A model generated the notes under the pieces. The model did no database searches, was not told the origin of the DNA, and was given only the letters and a program-made list of their open reading frames with translations. From contig NZ_VTZS01000005.1 in assembly GCF_008367235.1 (NCBI RefSeq), positions 124,001-188,000 of the forward strand: a DNA stretch of 64,000 nt, given 5' to 3'. The position numbers and the translations under genes were made by a program. How positions within the stretch are numbered: position 1 is the stretch's first letter; every line of letters begins with the position of its first letter. This document shows, one piece after another, positions 52,970 to 61,792 of this stretch. Origin of the DNA: Pareuzebyella sediminis (GTDB lineage: Bacteria; Bacteroidota; Bacteroidia; Flavobacteriales; Flavobacteriaceae).

Positions 52970-53683
52970 CTAATTCGCCATGGGCACTTCCATCAGAAGA
53001 ATTTTGGAATCTTCCATAAAGGAAAAATCGAGGGTATCGGTTTGCCATACGCCAAGGCCATCTCTACGTTGCAAAGACTGACCAGCTACTTTGCACTGAC
53101 CTTCCAAAAGAAAGATGTAGAGTCCGTTCTCGTTTTCCTTAAAAGTGTAGCTTTCTTGGGCTCCATTGTCGAATTCTCCCATATGAAACCAGGCATTTTG
53201 GTGAATCCAAACGCCATCATCGTCAGGGTCGGGCGAAACGATTTGTTGAAATCGATTTTGAAGGCTTGTTTTAGTCAAAGTGATTTGATCGTATTTTGGG
53301 GCGACATTCGCTTTATTAGGAATTATCCAAATCTGCAAGAACTTTACTTTTTGATCTTTGCTTTTGTTCTTTTCACTGTGTCTTACACCCGTACCGGCAC
53401 TCATGGCTTGAATATCTCCTTGTCTGATAATAGCGGTGTTGCCCATGCTGTCCTTATGCTCAAGATCTCCCTCTAAGGGAATTGATATAATTTCCATATT
53501 GCTATGCCCATGTGTGCCGAAGCCCATTCCCGGTGAAACCTCGTCATCGTTCAATACCCGAAGTACCCCAAAATTTTCCCGTTCAGGATTATAGTATTGG
53601 GCGAAACTGAAGGAATGATAGCTTTTGAGCCACCCATGATCGGCAATACCTCGGGTATCGGCTTTATGTAATATTTTTTTCAT
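52970..53683 (-). CDS. Pirin family protein
   Basis: 237-residue bicupin. The N-terminal metal-binding cupin is intact: GFGTHGHSNMEIISIPLEGDLEHKDSMGN (His, His) and the downstream SAGTGVRHSEKN (His, Glu). The C-terminal cupin (YTFKENENGLYIFLLEGQCKVAG) lacks the ligands, as usual. Some bacterial pirins have quercetinase activity, others act in metabolism regulation; the role here is open. Its start overlaps the stop of the metallo-beta-lactamase-like gene (ATGA), so the two are translationally coupled. Confidence 0.92.
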   Translation of the reverse strand: MKKILHKADTRGIADHGWLKSYHSFSFAQYYNPERENFGVLRVLNDDEVSPGMGFGTHGHSNMEIISIPLEGDLEHKDSMGNTAIIRQGDIQAMSAGTGVRHSEKNKSKDQKVKFLQIWIIPNKANVAPKYDQITLTKTSLQNRFQQIVSPDPDDDGVWIHQNAWFHMGEFDNGAQESYTFKENENGLYIFLLEGQCKVAGQSLQRRDGLGVWQTDTLDFSFMEDSKILLMEVPMAN

Positions 53684-54465
53684 TGTGATTGATTTTCTAT
53701 TTTTTTACTTTTACGCGTATGTGACCTTTTGAATAACTCTTCGGTATAATCCAACAACTCGATGCCCCCGTAATTACCATGGCCGGGAACTACCGTTTTT
53801 AAATCTGGATATTTTTGTTTGATCTTTTGAACGGTACGACTCCATTCGAACTCGTTCGCGTCGCTGAGGTTTCCTTTTGATGCCCCTAAGGATTTTACTA
53901 AGCATCCACCGAATAGAAGTGATTCGTTGGGAATATAGCTAACTATGTTGTCCATGGTGTGGCCTTCTCCTATAAACTGGTTTATAACGCAGGTGCCACC
54001 AACCATGAGTTCATTTTGCATCGCGAAACCCTGTTCTGGCACCGGGTTGCCTTCTTTTCTGGCCAGTTCTAGTGTTCTTTGGTTGGCGTATGAAGGTATG
54101 TTTTTTTCATGAAATGCCTCCAAACCCCCGACGCAGTCGTCATGAAAATGGTTGACGACTACGGCGCTAACCTCATGGTTTTTACATTGGGTTATCCAAC
54201 CGATCAATTCGTTGGAGGTCTCGATATCAATGGGTGTGTCAAATACGATAGCTTCGCCATTATTCATATATATTAGGCCATTGCAAGCTACTTTGCCAAA
54301 ATCTACTGTATTTAGATAGGAGATATGTATAAAACTGTAATCCGATATCGCAATAATTTTTAATGTCTCTGAACTGTAAGCCCATTCTCTTTCTTGAGAC
54401 TGACCTAATAGTGGAAAGAGGATAATAAAAAGAATAGCAACTTTTTTGATCATGAGTTCGGCCAT
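53680..54465 (-). CDS. Subclass B1 metallo-beta-lactamase-like enzyme
   Basis: 261 residues, exported (VAILFIILFPLLGQSQ). All six B1 zinc ligands are present: His106, His108, Asp110 (NHFHDDCVGGL), His169 (GEGHTMDN), Cys188 (FGGCLVKS) and His229 (PGHGNYGG). The spacing fits chromosomal B1 enzymes known from several Flavobacteriaceae. Beta-lactam hydrolysis is plausible, but similarity to a named resistance enzyme cannot be measured here and other hydrolase roles are possible. The start could also be ATG 54453. Coupled to the pirin gene downstream. Confidence 0.85.
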   Translation of the reverse strand: MAELMIKKVAILFIILFPLLGQSQEREWAYSSETLKIIAISDYSFIHISYLNTVDFGKVACNGLIYMNNGEAIVFDTPIDIETSNELIGWITQCKNHEVSAVVVNHFHDDCVGGLEAFHEKNIPSYANQRTLELARKEGNPVPEQGFAMQNELMVGGTCVINQFIGEGHTMDNIVSYIPNESLLFGGCLVKSLGASKGNLSDANEFEWSRTVQKIKQKYPDLKTVVPGHGNYGGIELLDYTEELFKRSHTRKSKKIENQSQ

Positions 54466-54635
54466 TATGGTATGTACCCTATAAAAGTAGCGATAGATTT
54501 AGAATAAAATCCAATAGGAGGGGAGATAGACTTATTTTTATTTATAACGCAGATTCAGGGTATCAAATGCCCTTATAGACACGGTGCATAAGATGATTAG
54601 TAAAAGTACCTACGAGTGTCACCTATGGGCGGTTT

Positions 54636-54872
54636 ATGGAAAATACAAGGTGGAAAAAATTTAGACAGACATCAACTTTTGATATGGAGTTTTTACATAA
54701 AGATGAGTTTTACGCGAAGTACGATTCCAGACCAAAAATGAAGTTGACCTTTCCTGTGGCGCTTGTCGTATCGAAAACCGATTTCAAAGTGTTCATTGAT
54801 CCGGATGAATTGAATGTTTTAAAAAATGTTGATGAGTTGGTAAAATTGATAGAGGAAAGAAAAACCGCTTAA
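54636..54872 (+). CDS. Small conserved-looking protein of unknown function
   Basis: 78 residues, not recognised. No signal peptide or membrane segment; the middle [21 protein letters not shown] is followed by two strands ([18 protein letters not shown]) and a helix ([12 protein letters not shown]). It ends four bases into the convergent ysxC gene. Composition is native and start ATG is clear, so it is likely a real gene. Confidence 0.6.
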   Translation: MENTRWKKFRQTSTFDMEFLHKDEFYAKYDSRPKMKLTFPVALVVSKTDFKVFIDPDELNVLKNVDELVKLIEERKTA

Positions 54873-55486
54873 CGATTTGTGGCTTCGAAAAACCTGTGGT
54901 TGATGGTATCGATGTAATCCAATAGCTCTTGACGCCCGCTTCCGTGCGCTGACGAAGTAATAAAATAGTGGGGAGCCTCTTCCCAAGCACCTGATAACAA
55001 CTGCGTGATATAGGCCGAAGTATTTTGCGTGATGACCTTTGGTTTAAGTTTATCGGCCTTGGTAAATACAATACAGAAGGGAATGCCATTTTCGCCGAGC
55101 CATTCCATAAACTCCAAATCTATTTTTTGGGGTTCGTGGCGGATATCCACGAGTACAAAGGCACATACCAATTGTTCTCGTTTTTCGAAGTAGTCGGTGA
55201 TGTATTTTTGAAATGTTTTTCTACTTTTTTTGGAGACCTTGGCGTACCCATAACCCGGCAAATCGACCAGAAACCAATTTTCGTTGATTTTAAAATGATT
55301 GATCAGTTGTGTTTTCCCAGGCCGCCCGGAAGTCTTGGCCAGGCTTTTACGTTCGGTGAGCATATTGATCAGGGAAGACTTGCCGACATTAGACCGACCG
55401 ATAAACGCGTACTCGGGCAAGGGTTCTTTAGGGCACTTGCTTACATCGGTATTGCTAATAATGAAATTTGCTGATTTGATGTTCAC
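54869..55486 (-). CDS. ysxC: Ribosome biogenesis GTPase YsxC/EngB
   Basis: 205-residue GTPase with G1 [10 protein letters not shown]2 region [14 protein letters not shown]3 DLPGYG and G4 TKADK. The [23 protein letters not shown] start is characteristic. It acts in large-subunit assembly and is essential in many bacteria. The start is probably GTG 55486 after AGGTG; a longer frame up to 55537 adds residues with no family similarity. An alpha/beta hydrolase gene lies upstream in the same direction. Confidence 0.93.
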   Translation of the reverse strand: MNIKSANFIISNTDVSKCPKEPLPEYAFIGRSNVGKSSLINMLTERKSLAKTSGRPGKTQLINHFKINENWFLVDLPGYGYAKVSKKSRKTFQKYITDYFEKREQLVCAFVLVDIRHEPQKIDLEFMEWLGENGIPFCIVFTKADKLKPKVITQNTSAYITQLLSGAWEEAPHYFITSSAHGSGRQELLDYIDTINHRFFEATNR

Positions 55487-55566
55487 CTTAGGTACGTTGC
55501 AAATAGGGGTTAATATTGGAGGCTCCCTTAAGAGCATTCAAAAATGGGTTTATGATCTAAAAATGC

Positions 55567-56331
55567 TTAAAACCCTTTTTTCTCGAGCCATGCATCAAGA
55601 ATCTCATTGAATTCCTTTGGATGCTCCATCATCGGGGCATGCCCACATTTATCGATCCAGAATAGATCCGAATCGGGCAGCAGCTCATGAAATAACTTGG
55701 CAACATCGGGTGGGGTCACCCCGTCGTTCTTTCCCCAGATGATGCATGTTGGAGTTTTCATAGTAGGTAGATCGTTCGCCATATTATGGCGTATGGCACT
55801 CTTGGCAATGGCTAGGGTTTTGACGATTTTTTTGCGATCATTGACCGTAGCGAAAACTTCATCGACAATTTCCTTCGTAGCCACGGCAGGGTCATAAAAA
55901 ACGTTTTCGGCCTTCTTTTTGATGAATTCGTAATCGCCCCTTCTCGGGTAGCCGTCGCCCATGGCACTTTCATAAAGACCTGAACTTCCAGTAATAACTA
56001 AAGCCTTGACCATTTTAGGATACATCTTGGTATGTAACAAGCCGATATGGCCCCCGAGCGAGTTTCCTAATAGTATGACGTCTTTAAGCTCTTTATATTC
56101 TATGAACGATTCCAAGAATTTCGCAAATTGCTTCACATTGGTCTTGAGCATCGGCATGTCATAAATAGGCAATTCGGGAACCAAAACCTTATATCCTTTT
56201 GTAGGAAAGTAATCCGTAACGCCATGGAAATTGCTCAGGCCTCCCATAAGTCCGTGTAAAATGATGATAGGGGTGCCTTCCCCTATCTCGATATACCGAT
56301 ATTTTCCGTCAGTAATTATTTTTTCTTCCAT
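55567..56331 (-). CDS. Alpha/beta hydrolase
   Basis: 254 residues, intact. Oxyanion block IIILHGLMGGLSNF, nucleophile elbow LLGNSLGGHIGLL (Ser), acid in CIIWGKNDGVTPPD and His in IDKCGHAPMMEHPKEF: a complete Ser-Asp-His triad. Cytoplasmic (no signal). Substrate unknown; close to lipase/esterase members that accompany ysxC in many Flavobacteriia. Faces away from the dcw cluster. Confidence 0.88.
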   Translation of the reverse strand: MEEKIITDGKYRYIEIGEGTPIIILHGLMGGLSNFHGVTDYFPTKGYKVLVPELPIYDMPMLKTNVKQFAKFLESFIEYKELKDVILLGNSLGGHIGLLHTKMYPKMVKALVITGSSGLYESAMGDGYPRRGDYEFIKKKAENVFYDPAVATKEIVDEVFATVNDRKKIVKTLAIAKSAIRHNMANDLPTMKTPTCIIWGKNDGVTPPDVAKLFHELLPDSDLFWIDKCGHAPMMEHPKEFNEILDAWLEKKGF

Positions 56332-56500
56332 TCAGGATACTTCAAAGTCATTGCGCCAAATATAAACATTTAGTACTAATACGAAGATAGAATACTTATC
56401 CGACAACTCGGTCGATTTCGAAATTCCCAAAAAAATCGATCCATTCCTTCTTACCGAAGAAACCAGAAAATAGTACAAACACACACAATTTATCAACAAA

Positions 56501-56544
56501 GTGGTAAATTGTGGTAAAATGTGGTAATAAAATTTGTAGTTTTG
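56501..56544 (+). promoter_or_regulatory. MraZ operator and dcw promoter
   Basis: GTGGTAAATT, GTGGTAAAAT and GTGGTAATAA follow one another at exactly 10-base spacing (56501-56530), the periodic direct-repeat arrangement expected for an MraZ binding box. A TAGTTTTG -7 box (56537-56544) follows, with TTG at 56509-56511 inside the repeats, so bound MraZ would cover the -33 element. Confidence 0.75.
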
Positions 56545-56574
56545 AGTTATAGTACCATAAAAAGAGGGTTTTAA

Positions 56575-57048
56575 GTGATCAATTTCATTGGAACATATGA
56601 TTGTAAGGCTGATAGCAAAGGTAGGATAATGATGCCGGTTGCCCTAAAAAATCAGATGTCTCCGATTCTGAACAATGGATTCGTAATCAAAAGATCGGTA
56701 TTTCAGCCTTGCTTGGAATTGTATCCTATGGAAGAATGGAACTTGTTGATGCAGAAGATGAACAAGAAAAACCGGTTTAAAAAGAAGAACAACGATTTCA
56801 TCCGTCGGTTTTCCGCAGGAGTGAAAGTAGTGGAGATCGATGCCACTGGGCGGTTATTGATTCCGAAGAACTTGGTCGATATAGCCAATATCGGTAAAGA
56901 GGTGGTGTTAAGCTCTGCAATCAATATCATCGAGATATGGGATAAGGATAGTTATGAAAAAGTGCTCGAAGATACGGCGGAAGATTTTGCGGCCTTGGCC
57001 GAAGAGGTAATGGGCGATGATGGAGACGATGGGGTCGATGTATCATAA
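56575..57048 (+). CDS. mraZ: Division/cell wall cluster transcriptional repressor MraZ
   Basis: 157 residues with two MraZ/AbrB-like repeats: FIGTYDCKADSKGRIMMPVALKNQM and VVEIDATGRLLIPKNLVDIANI, each with the DxxGR DNA-contact motif (DSKGR, DATGR). First gene of the dcw cluster, start GTG 56575. It binds direct repeats in its own promoter; three such repeats stand at 56501-56530. The C-terminus is acidic (GDDGDDGVDVS) and overlaps the rsmH start by 32 bases. Confidence 0.93.
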   Translation: MINFIGTYDCKADSKGRIMMPVALKNQMSPILNNGFVIKRSVFQPCLELYPMEEWNLLMQKMNKKNRFKKKNNDFIRRFSAGVKVVEIDATGRLLIPKNLVDIANIGKEVVLSSAINIIEIWDKDSYEKVLEDTAEDFAALAEEVMGDDGDDGVDVS

Positions 57049-57931
57049 TCCGGTGCTTTTGCATGAGTCGGTAGATGGTCTTGACATAAAGCCAAGAGGC
57101 GTTTACGTCGACGTTACTTTCGGTGGGGGAGGGCATTCAAAGGAGATATTAAGACGCTTGGGCAAGGAAGGGAGATTGATTGCCTTCGATCAAGATGAAG
57201 ATGCGCTTGAAAATACGATCGATGATGTTCGCTTTACCTTGATCAACGAGAATTTCAGGTTTATCAAGCAGTATTTGAGGTTCAATGGCATACGAAAAGT
57301 GGACGGAATTTTGGCTGATTTCGGAGTTTCCTCCCATCAGTTCGATACAGGGGATCGAGGGTTTTCGACCCGTTTTGAAGCCGGTCTTGATATGAGAATG
57401 AGCAAGCGAAATATGATATCGGCACATGACGTGGTCAATACGTATGGTTTTGATGATTTGCGAAAGGTACTCTTTCAGTATGGTGATTTGAGAAATGCCA
57501 ATGCCATTGCCAACACGATTATCGCCCATAGAGAGCATGCCGAGATAGATACCACGAGGCGGTTAAAAGAAGTGCTCGGTAAATTTTTGCCCAAAGGGCG
57601 TGAGCATAAAATATTGGCCCAAATCTATCAGGCTATTCGTATTGAGGTCAATCAAGAGATAGCCGTGATCAAAGAGTTCTTAGGTCAGACGCCTGAGGTG
57701 CTGAAAGCGAAGGGAAGGCTGAGTATAATAAGCTATCATTCTTTAGAGGATCGCTTGGTAAAAAGGTTTATAAGGGCAGGTCGCTTTGAAGGGGAGCCGG
57801 AAAAGGATTTTTACGGCAACATTGATGTGCCTTTTAAAAAGGTTGGCCCTTTGATCGTACCGTCAAAAGAAGAAGTGCAACGAAATAACCGAGCGCGAAG
57901 CGCAAAATTACGTATTGCGGAGCGCATTTAA
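57017..57931 (+). CDS. rsmH: 16S rRNA (cytosine1402-N4)-methyltransferase
   Basis: 304 residues. SAM-binding block YVDVTFGGGGHSKEIL and DQDEDAL, then ILADFGVSSHQFD, RGFSTRFEAGLDMRM, and the C-terminal ISYHSLEDRLVKRF. Methylates C1402 in the decoding centre. Several in-frame ATGs exist; the most conserved N-terminus is YHNPVLLHESVDGL, so ATG 57038 is an alternative. 57017 keeps the GAAGAGG upstream. It overlaps mraZ either way. Confidence 0.93.
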   Translation: MMETMGSMYHNPVLLHESVDGLDIKPRGVYVDVTFGGGGHSKEILRRLGKEGRLIAFDQDEDALENTIDDVRFTLINENFRFIKQYLRFNGIRKVDGILADFGVSSHQFDTGDRGFSTRFEAGLDMRMSKRNMISAHDVVNTYGFDDLRKVLFQYGDLRNANAIANTIIAHREHAEIDTTRRLKEVLGKFLPKGREHKILAQIYQAIRIEVNQEIAVIKEFLGQTPEVLKAKGRLSIISYHSLEDRLVKRFIRAGRFEGEPEKDFYGNIDVPFKKVGPLIVPSKEEVQRNNRARSAKLRIAERI

Positions 57932-57948
57932 TATAACCAAATAGAATT

Positions 57949-58272
57949 GTGAAATCGGGATTACTGAACATATTGAAAGGAAAGTTTTTGGTAAGTGGTG
58001 ATGCGCCTAAAAATTGGCTTTTTATCATATTCATATCCTTTTTGGCGACCGTCATGATCGCAAGTTCCCATAGTGCCGATAAGAAGGTACATCAAATTGC
58101 CGCTCTCAACGAAGAGGTAAAGGAATTGCGGAGTGAATTTGTCGACGTCCGTTCTGACGTGCAGCAATTGAAATTGGAGTCTACGGTGATGAAGATCGTT
58201 GCGGAGAAAGGACTATATCCTTCAGAAGTTCCTCCCCATCAAATAAAAGTAAAATCAAATCAGATAGAGTAG
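57949..58272 (+). CDS. ftsL: FtsL-like cell division protein
   Basis: 107-residue bitopic protein: cytoplasmic head, transmembrane helix (about 23-42, WLFIIFISFLATVMIASSHS), then a leucine-zipper-like coiled coil (IAALNEEVKELRSEFVDVRSDVQQLKLES). Position between rsmH and ftsI and this layout identify it as FtsL, which joins the divisome with FtsB/DivIC. Start GTG 57949. Stop TAG shares its last base with the GTG of ftsI. Confidence 0.88.
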   Translation: MKSGLLNILKGKFLVSGDAPKNWLFIIFISFLATVMIASSHSADKKVHQIAALNEEVKELRSEFVDVRSDVQQLKLESTVMKIVAEKGLYPSEVPPHQIKVKSNQIE

Positions 58273-60278
58273 TGGCGGTCACCGAAAAAAACATATTGAC
58301 CCGATTGTATTTCGTTGTGGCTTGTCTTTTCCTATTTGCCGGGGCCGTTCTGTTCAAATTGGTGAACATTCAAATGGTACAGGGGGAAAAGTATAAGGCC
58401 TTGGCCATGCAACGAACCGAGAAAATGTTCACTATAGCACCTAATCGGGGTAATCTCTACTCTGATGATGGGAGTCTTTTGGCAACCTCTGTATCTCGCT
58501 ATACCATACGTTTCGATGCGGTTACCGTTAGCGACGCCGATTTTAAAAAATATATCGTGCCCTTGTCCGATGCACTGTCCGGGATGTTAGGGAAATCATC
58601 TTCGCACTATCAGCAATTGCTAAGAAAGGCCAAGGTGAACAAGAACCGCTACGCCCTTATCGCGCGTAATCTGGATTATTCGGAATATATGGCGGTAAAA
58701 GATTTCCCGCTTTTCAATAAGGGTCCATACAAAGGGGGCTTGATCATTGAGCAGAAAACGGTTCGTGAACATCCCTTAGGTAAAATTGCAGAGCGAAGTG
58801 TCGGTTATGAGCGTGTAGATGAAAACGGGTATTACACCCGCGTCGGACTCGAGGGTGCCTTTGGCGAATATTTAAGGGGGGTAGAAGGAAAAAGGCTGAA
58901 GCAGAAAATTGCAAATGGTCAGTGGAAGCCGATAGGCTGGGACAATATTGTAGAGCCTAAAGATGGTTACGACGTTATTTCTACGATCAACATCAATATT
59001 CAGGATATTGCCCACCACGCCCTCTTGGCCCAGCTTGAAAAATACAAGGCGGACCATGGTTGTGTTATTGTGATGGAAACTGAGACTGGGGAGGTAAAGG
59101 CGATTTCGAATTTGGGAAGAACCGAGGGCGGAAAATATTATGAGCGGCTCAATTATGCCATTGGTGAATCGCATGAGCCCGGCTCTACCTTTAAATTGAT
59201 GTCTTTGATCGCCGCTTTGGAAGACAAAGTTATAGACACCAGCACCGTAATTGATACTGAAAAAGGGTCTTGGCGCATCTATGACCACAGGGTCAAGGAC
59301 TCAAAATACGGGGGATATGGCAAAATTTCATTGGCCAAGGCTTTTGAGGTTTCTTCAAATACCGCCTTTGCGAAAATGATCCACACGAATTATAAGGATG
59401 ATCCTGAGAAATATGTAGATCGGCTTTGGCGTATGGGATTACACAAAAAATTAGGCCTTCCTATAAAAGGAGAAGGGGCACCGCTCATTCGGTATCCGGG
59501 GGATAAAGGATGGTCAGGCTTGTCTTTGGCCCAAATGGCCTACGGATATGAGGTGTCTATGACGCCCTTGCAAATTTTAGCATTTTACAATGCGGTGGCC
59601 AATGATGGTGAAATGGTGAAACCAAGGCTAATAAAAGAGGTGAAAGAGTGGAACACTACCATCGAAAGGTTTGAAAAAGATGTAATAGATCCTGCTATAT
59701 GTTCCAAGGAAACGATAGCCCAGGTCCGGAAATTATTATCGGATGTAGTCGCTAAAAAGCATGGTACGGGCCATAGGCTATACTCCCCGAATTTTTCAAT
59801 GGCCGGCAAGACAGGTACGGCGCAAAAGAATTATGCCTCGAAAGACCCCGATAAGCTCAGGTATATTTCTACGTTCGCGGGATATTTTCCAGTGGATGAC
59901 CCGAAGTACTCATGTATTGTGGTTATTCATGAGCCTGATAAAAGTGTTGGATACTACGGAGCCGATGTGTCCGGCCCGGTTTTCAAATCCATAGCGCAGA
60001 AGGTATACGCAACATCGCCACTGATCGACGAGATCGATATGCAAGACATGAAATATGAGAAAGGTGAGAATGCCTTTCAACAATATTATGCCGAGGCACA
60101 AAAGAAATATAGCAAAGTGCCAAATGTGAAAGGTATGAGTGGTATGGATGCCATTTCAATATTGGAAAACCTAGGGCTTCAGGTCGAAGTCAGGGGAAAT
60201 GGAAAAGTGAAAGAACAGTCAATATCGCAAGGTACCGATATCAAAAAAGTACGTAAAATAATTCTCCAACTATCTTGA
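58272..60278 (+). CDS. ftsI: Septal peptidoglycan transpeptidase (PBP3 class) with PASTA domain
   Basis: 668 residues. N-terminal transmembrane helix (YFVVACLFLFAGAVLFKLV), dimerisation domain, then the transpeptidase: SxxK at Ser305-Lys308 (PGSTFKLM), SxN at Ser361-Asn363 (SSNTAF) and KTG at Lys513-Gly515 (MAGKTGTAQ). A C-terminal PASTA repeat (VPNVKGMSGMDAISILENLGL) adds about 55 residues, as in Spo VD-type enzymes. Cross-links septal peptidoglycan with FtsW. Start GTG 58272; its end overlaps murE by four bases. Confidence 0.94.
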   Translation: MAVTEKNILTRLYFVVACLFLFAGAVLFKLVNIQMVQGEKYKALAMQRTEKMFTIAPNRGNLYSDDGSLLATSVSRYTIRFDAVTVSDADFKKYIVPLSDALSGMLGKSSSHYQQLLRKAKVNKNRYALIARNLDYSEYMAVKDFPLFNKGPYKGGLIIEQKTVREHPLGKIAERSVGYERVDENGYYTRVGLEGAFGEYLRGVEGKRLKQKIANGQWKPIGWDNIVEPKDGYDVISTININIQDIAHHALLAQLEKYKADHGCVIVMETETGEVKAISNLGRTEGGKYYERLNYAIGESHEPGSTFKLMSLIAALEDKVIDTSTVIDTEKGSWRIYDHRVKDSKYGGYGKISLAKAFEVSSNTAFAKMIHTNYKDDPEKYVDRLWRMGLHKKLGLPIKGEGAPLIRYPGDKGWSGLSLAQMAYGYEVSMTPLQILAFYNAVANDGEMVKPRLIKEVKEWNTTIERFEKDVIDPAICSKETIAQVRKLLSDVVAKKHGTGHRLYSPNFSMAGKTGTAQKNYASKDPDKLRYISTFAGYFPVDDPKYSCIVVIHEPDKSVGYYGADVSGPVFKSIAQKVYATSPLIDEIDMQDMKYEKGENAFQQYYAEAQKKYSKVPNVKGMSGMDAISILENLGLQVEVRGNGKVKEQSISQGTDIKKVRKIILQLS

Positions 60279-61738
60279 AACTGCTAAAAGATATATTATA
60301 TGGTGCCGGACTGAACGCTGTAAACGGTTCGACCGATGTATTGGTTAATGCCATCCATTTCGATTCAAGAAAAGTGGGTATGGACGATGTATTCATAGCC
60401 ATAAAGGGAACCCTGACCGATGGCCATCTATATATTCAAAAAGCGATCGATTCAGGAGCCAAGGCTATCGTTTGCGAAACGTTACCGGAGCAGATAATCA
60501 ATGGTGTCACTTATGTAGAGGTGGAAGATGGTCATACGGCTCTGGCGATCATGGCCTCCAACTACTATGGCAATCCTTCCAAAAACTTGAAGTTGATCGG
60601 CGTCACGGGTACCAATGGTAAAACTACGGTCAGCAGCTTACTATACCAGCTCTTTAAAAAAGCGGGGTATAAGGTAGGGCTGTTGTCGACGATTAAAATT
60701 TTGGTAGATGAAAAAGCCTACGCTACCAGTCATACCACTCCAGATGCCCTGGTCATTAACGAGCATTTGTATTTAATGAACGAGGCAGGGGTCGAATACT
60801 GTTTTATGGAGGTAAGTTCGCATGGTATCCATCAAAAAAGAACCCAAGGCTTACATTTTGAGGGTGCTATTTTTACGAATCTTTCCCACGATCATCTCGA
60901 CTATCATAAGACGTTTGCCGAATATCGGGATACCAAAAAGAAACTGTTCGATGAACTTCCGAAAAGAGCTTTTGCACTGACCAATGGCGACGATAAAAAT
61001 GGGAATATCATGGTGCAGAACACCAAGGCCAGAAAATATACATACGCCCTAAAAACCTATGCGGATTACCGAGGTCGAGTGTTGGAAAACCAGCTTTCCG
61101 GCCAACTACTCAAGATAAACGATCATGAGGTCTGGTCTAAACTTATTGGCTATTTCAACGCCTATAACATGTTGGCAATCTATGCGACGGCCGATTTGTT
61201 GGGATTGGAAACCATGGAAACCTTACGGTTGTTGAGCGGACTTGAGACCGTAGATGGGCGTTTCCAGTACTTTATTTCTGAAAAGAAGATAACCGCGATA
61301 GTCGATTATGCCCATACACCTGATGCCCTTAAAAATGTGCTGGAAACAATAGGCACCCTACGAACGGGAAACGAAAAGGTCATCACCGTAGTTGGGTGTG
61401 GTGGGGATAGGGATCATACGAAACGGCCTATCATGGGGCATATCGCTTCCGAAATGAGTACTCAAGCGATTTTCACCTCCGACAATCCCCGAAGCGAGTC
61501 ACCAAAGGCTATCATAGAGGCGATGGAGGCCGGTGTGGAGCCACAGAATATGAAGAAGATACTTGCGATTGAAAATAGGCAACAAGCCATAAAGACAGCC
61601 TGTTCAATGGCAGATGAAAGCGATATAATCCTCGTGGCGGGGAAAGGGCACGAGACCTATCAGGAGACCAATGGAAAACGAATTGATTTTGATGACTTTA
61701 AAATAGTGAAGGAACTTTTGCGCAGTATGAACAAATAA
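60275..61738 (+). CDS. murE: UDP-MurNAc-tripeptide synthetase
   Basis: 487-residue Mur ligase adding the third stem-peptide residue. P-loop GVTGTNGKTT near residue 111, central ligase blocks SSHGIHQKR and NLSHDHLDYH, and the C-terminal SDNPRSESP, whose DNPR motif marks meso-diaminopimelate as the amino acid added. Start is TTG 60275 overlapping the ftsI stop. Mur ligases require Mg/ATP and act in the cytoplasm. Confidence 0.95.
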   Translation: MKLLKDILYGAGLNAVNGSTDVLVNAIHFDSRKVGMDDVFIAIKGTLTDGHLYIQKAIDSGAKAIVCETLPEQIINGVTYVEVEDGHTALAIMASNYYGNPSKNLKLIGVTGTNGKTTVSSLLYQLFKKAGYKVGLLSTIKILVDEKAYATSHTTPDALVINEHLYLMNEAGVEYCFMEVSSHGIHQKRTQGLHFEGAIFTNLSHDHLDYHKTFAEYRDTKKKLFDELPKRAFALTNGDDKNGNIMVQNTKARKYTYALKTYADYRGRVLENQLSGQLLKINDHEVWSKLIGYFNAYNMLAIYATADLLGLETMETLRLLSGLETVDGRFQYFISEKKITAIVDYAHTPDALKNVLETIGTLRTGNEKVITVVGCGGDRDHTKRPIMGHIASEMSTQAIFTSDNPRSESPKAIIEAMEAGVEPQNMKKILAIENRQQAIKTACSMADESDIILVAGKGHETYQETNGKRIDFDDFKIVKELLRSMNK

Positions 61739-61792
61739 ATAGCAAAGGAAGAAAAAGACCACGATAAAGATTAGAAACAAGAAACCCGGAAA

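Noticed and set aside
52913-53476. Plus-strand 187-codon frame
   Set aside because: Mostly antisense to the pirin gene, whose metal-binding motifs are complete; shadow.
56501-56530. Short tandem repeat considered as a CRISPR or microsatellite
   Set aside because: Only three 10-base units without spacers, placed exactly where an MraZ box is expected. No CRISPR array was seen anywhere.
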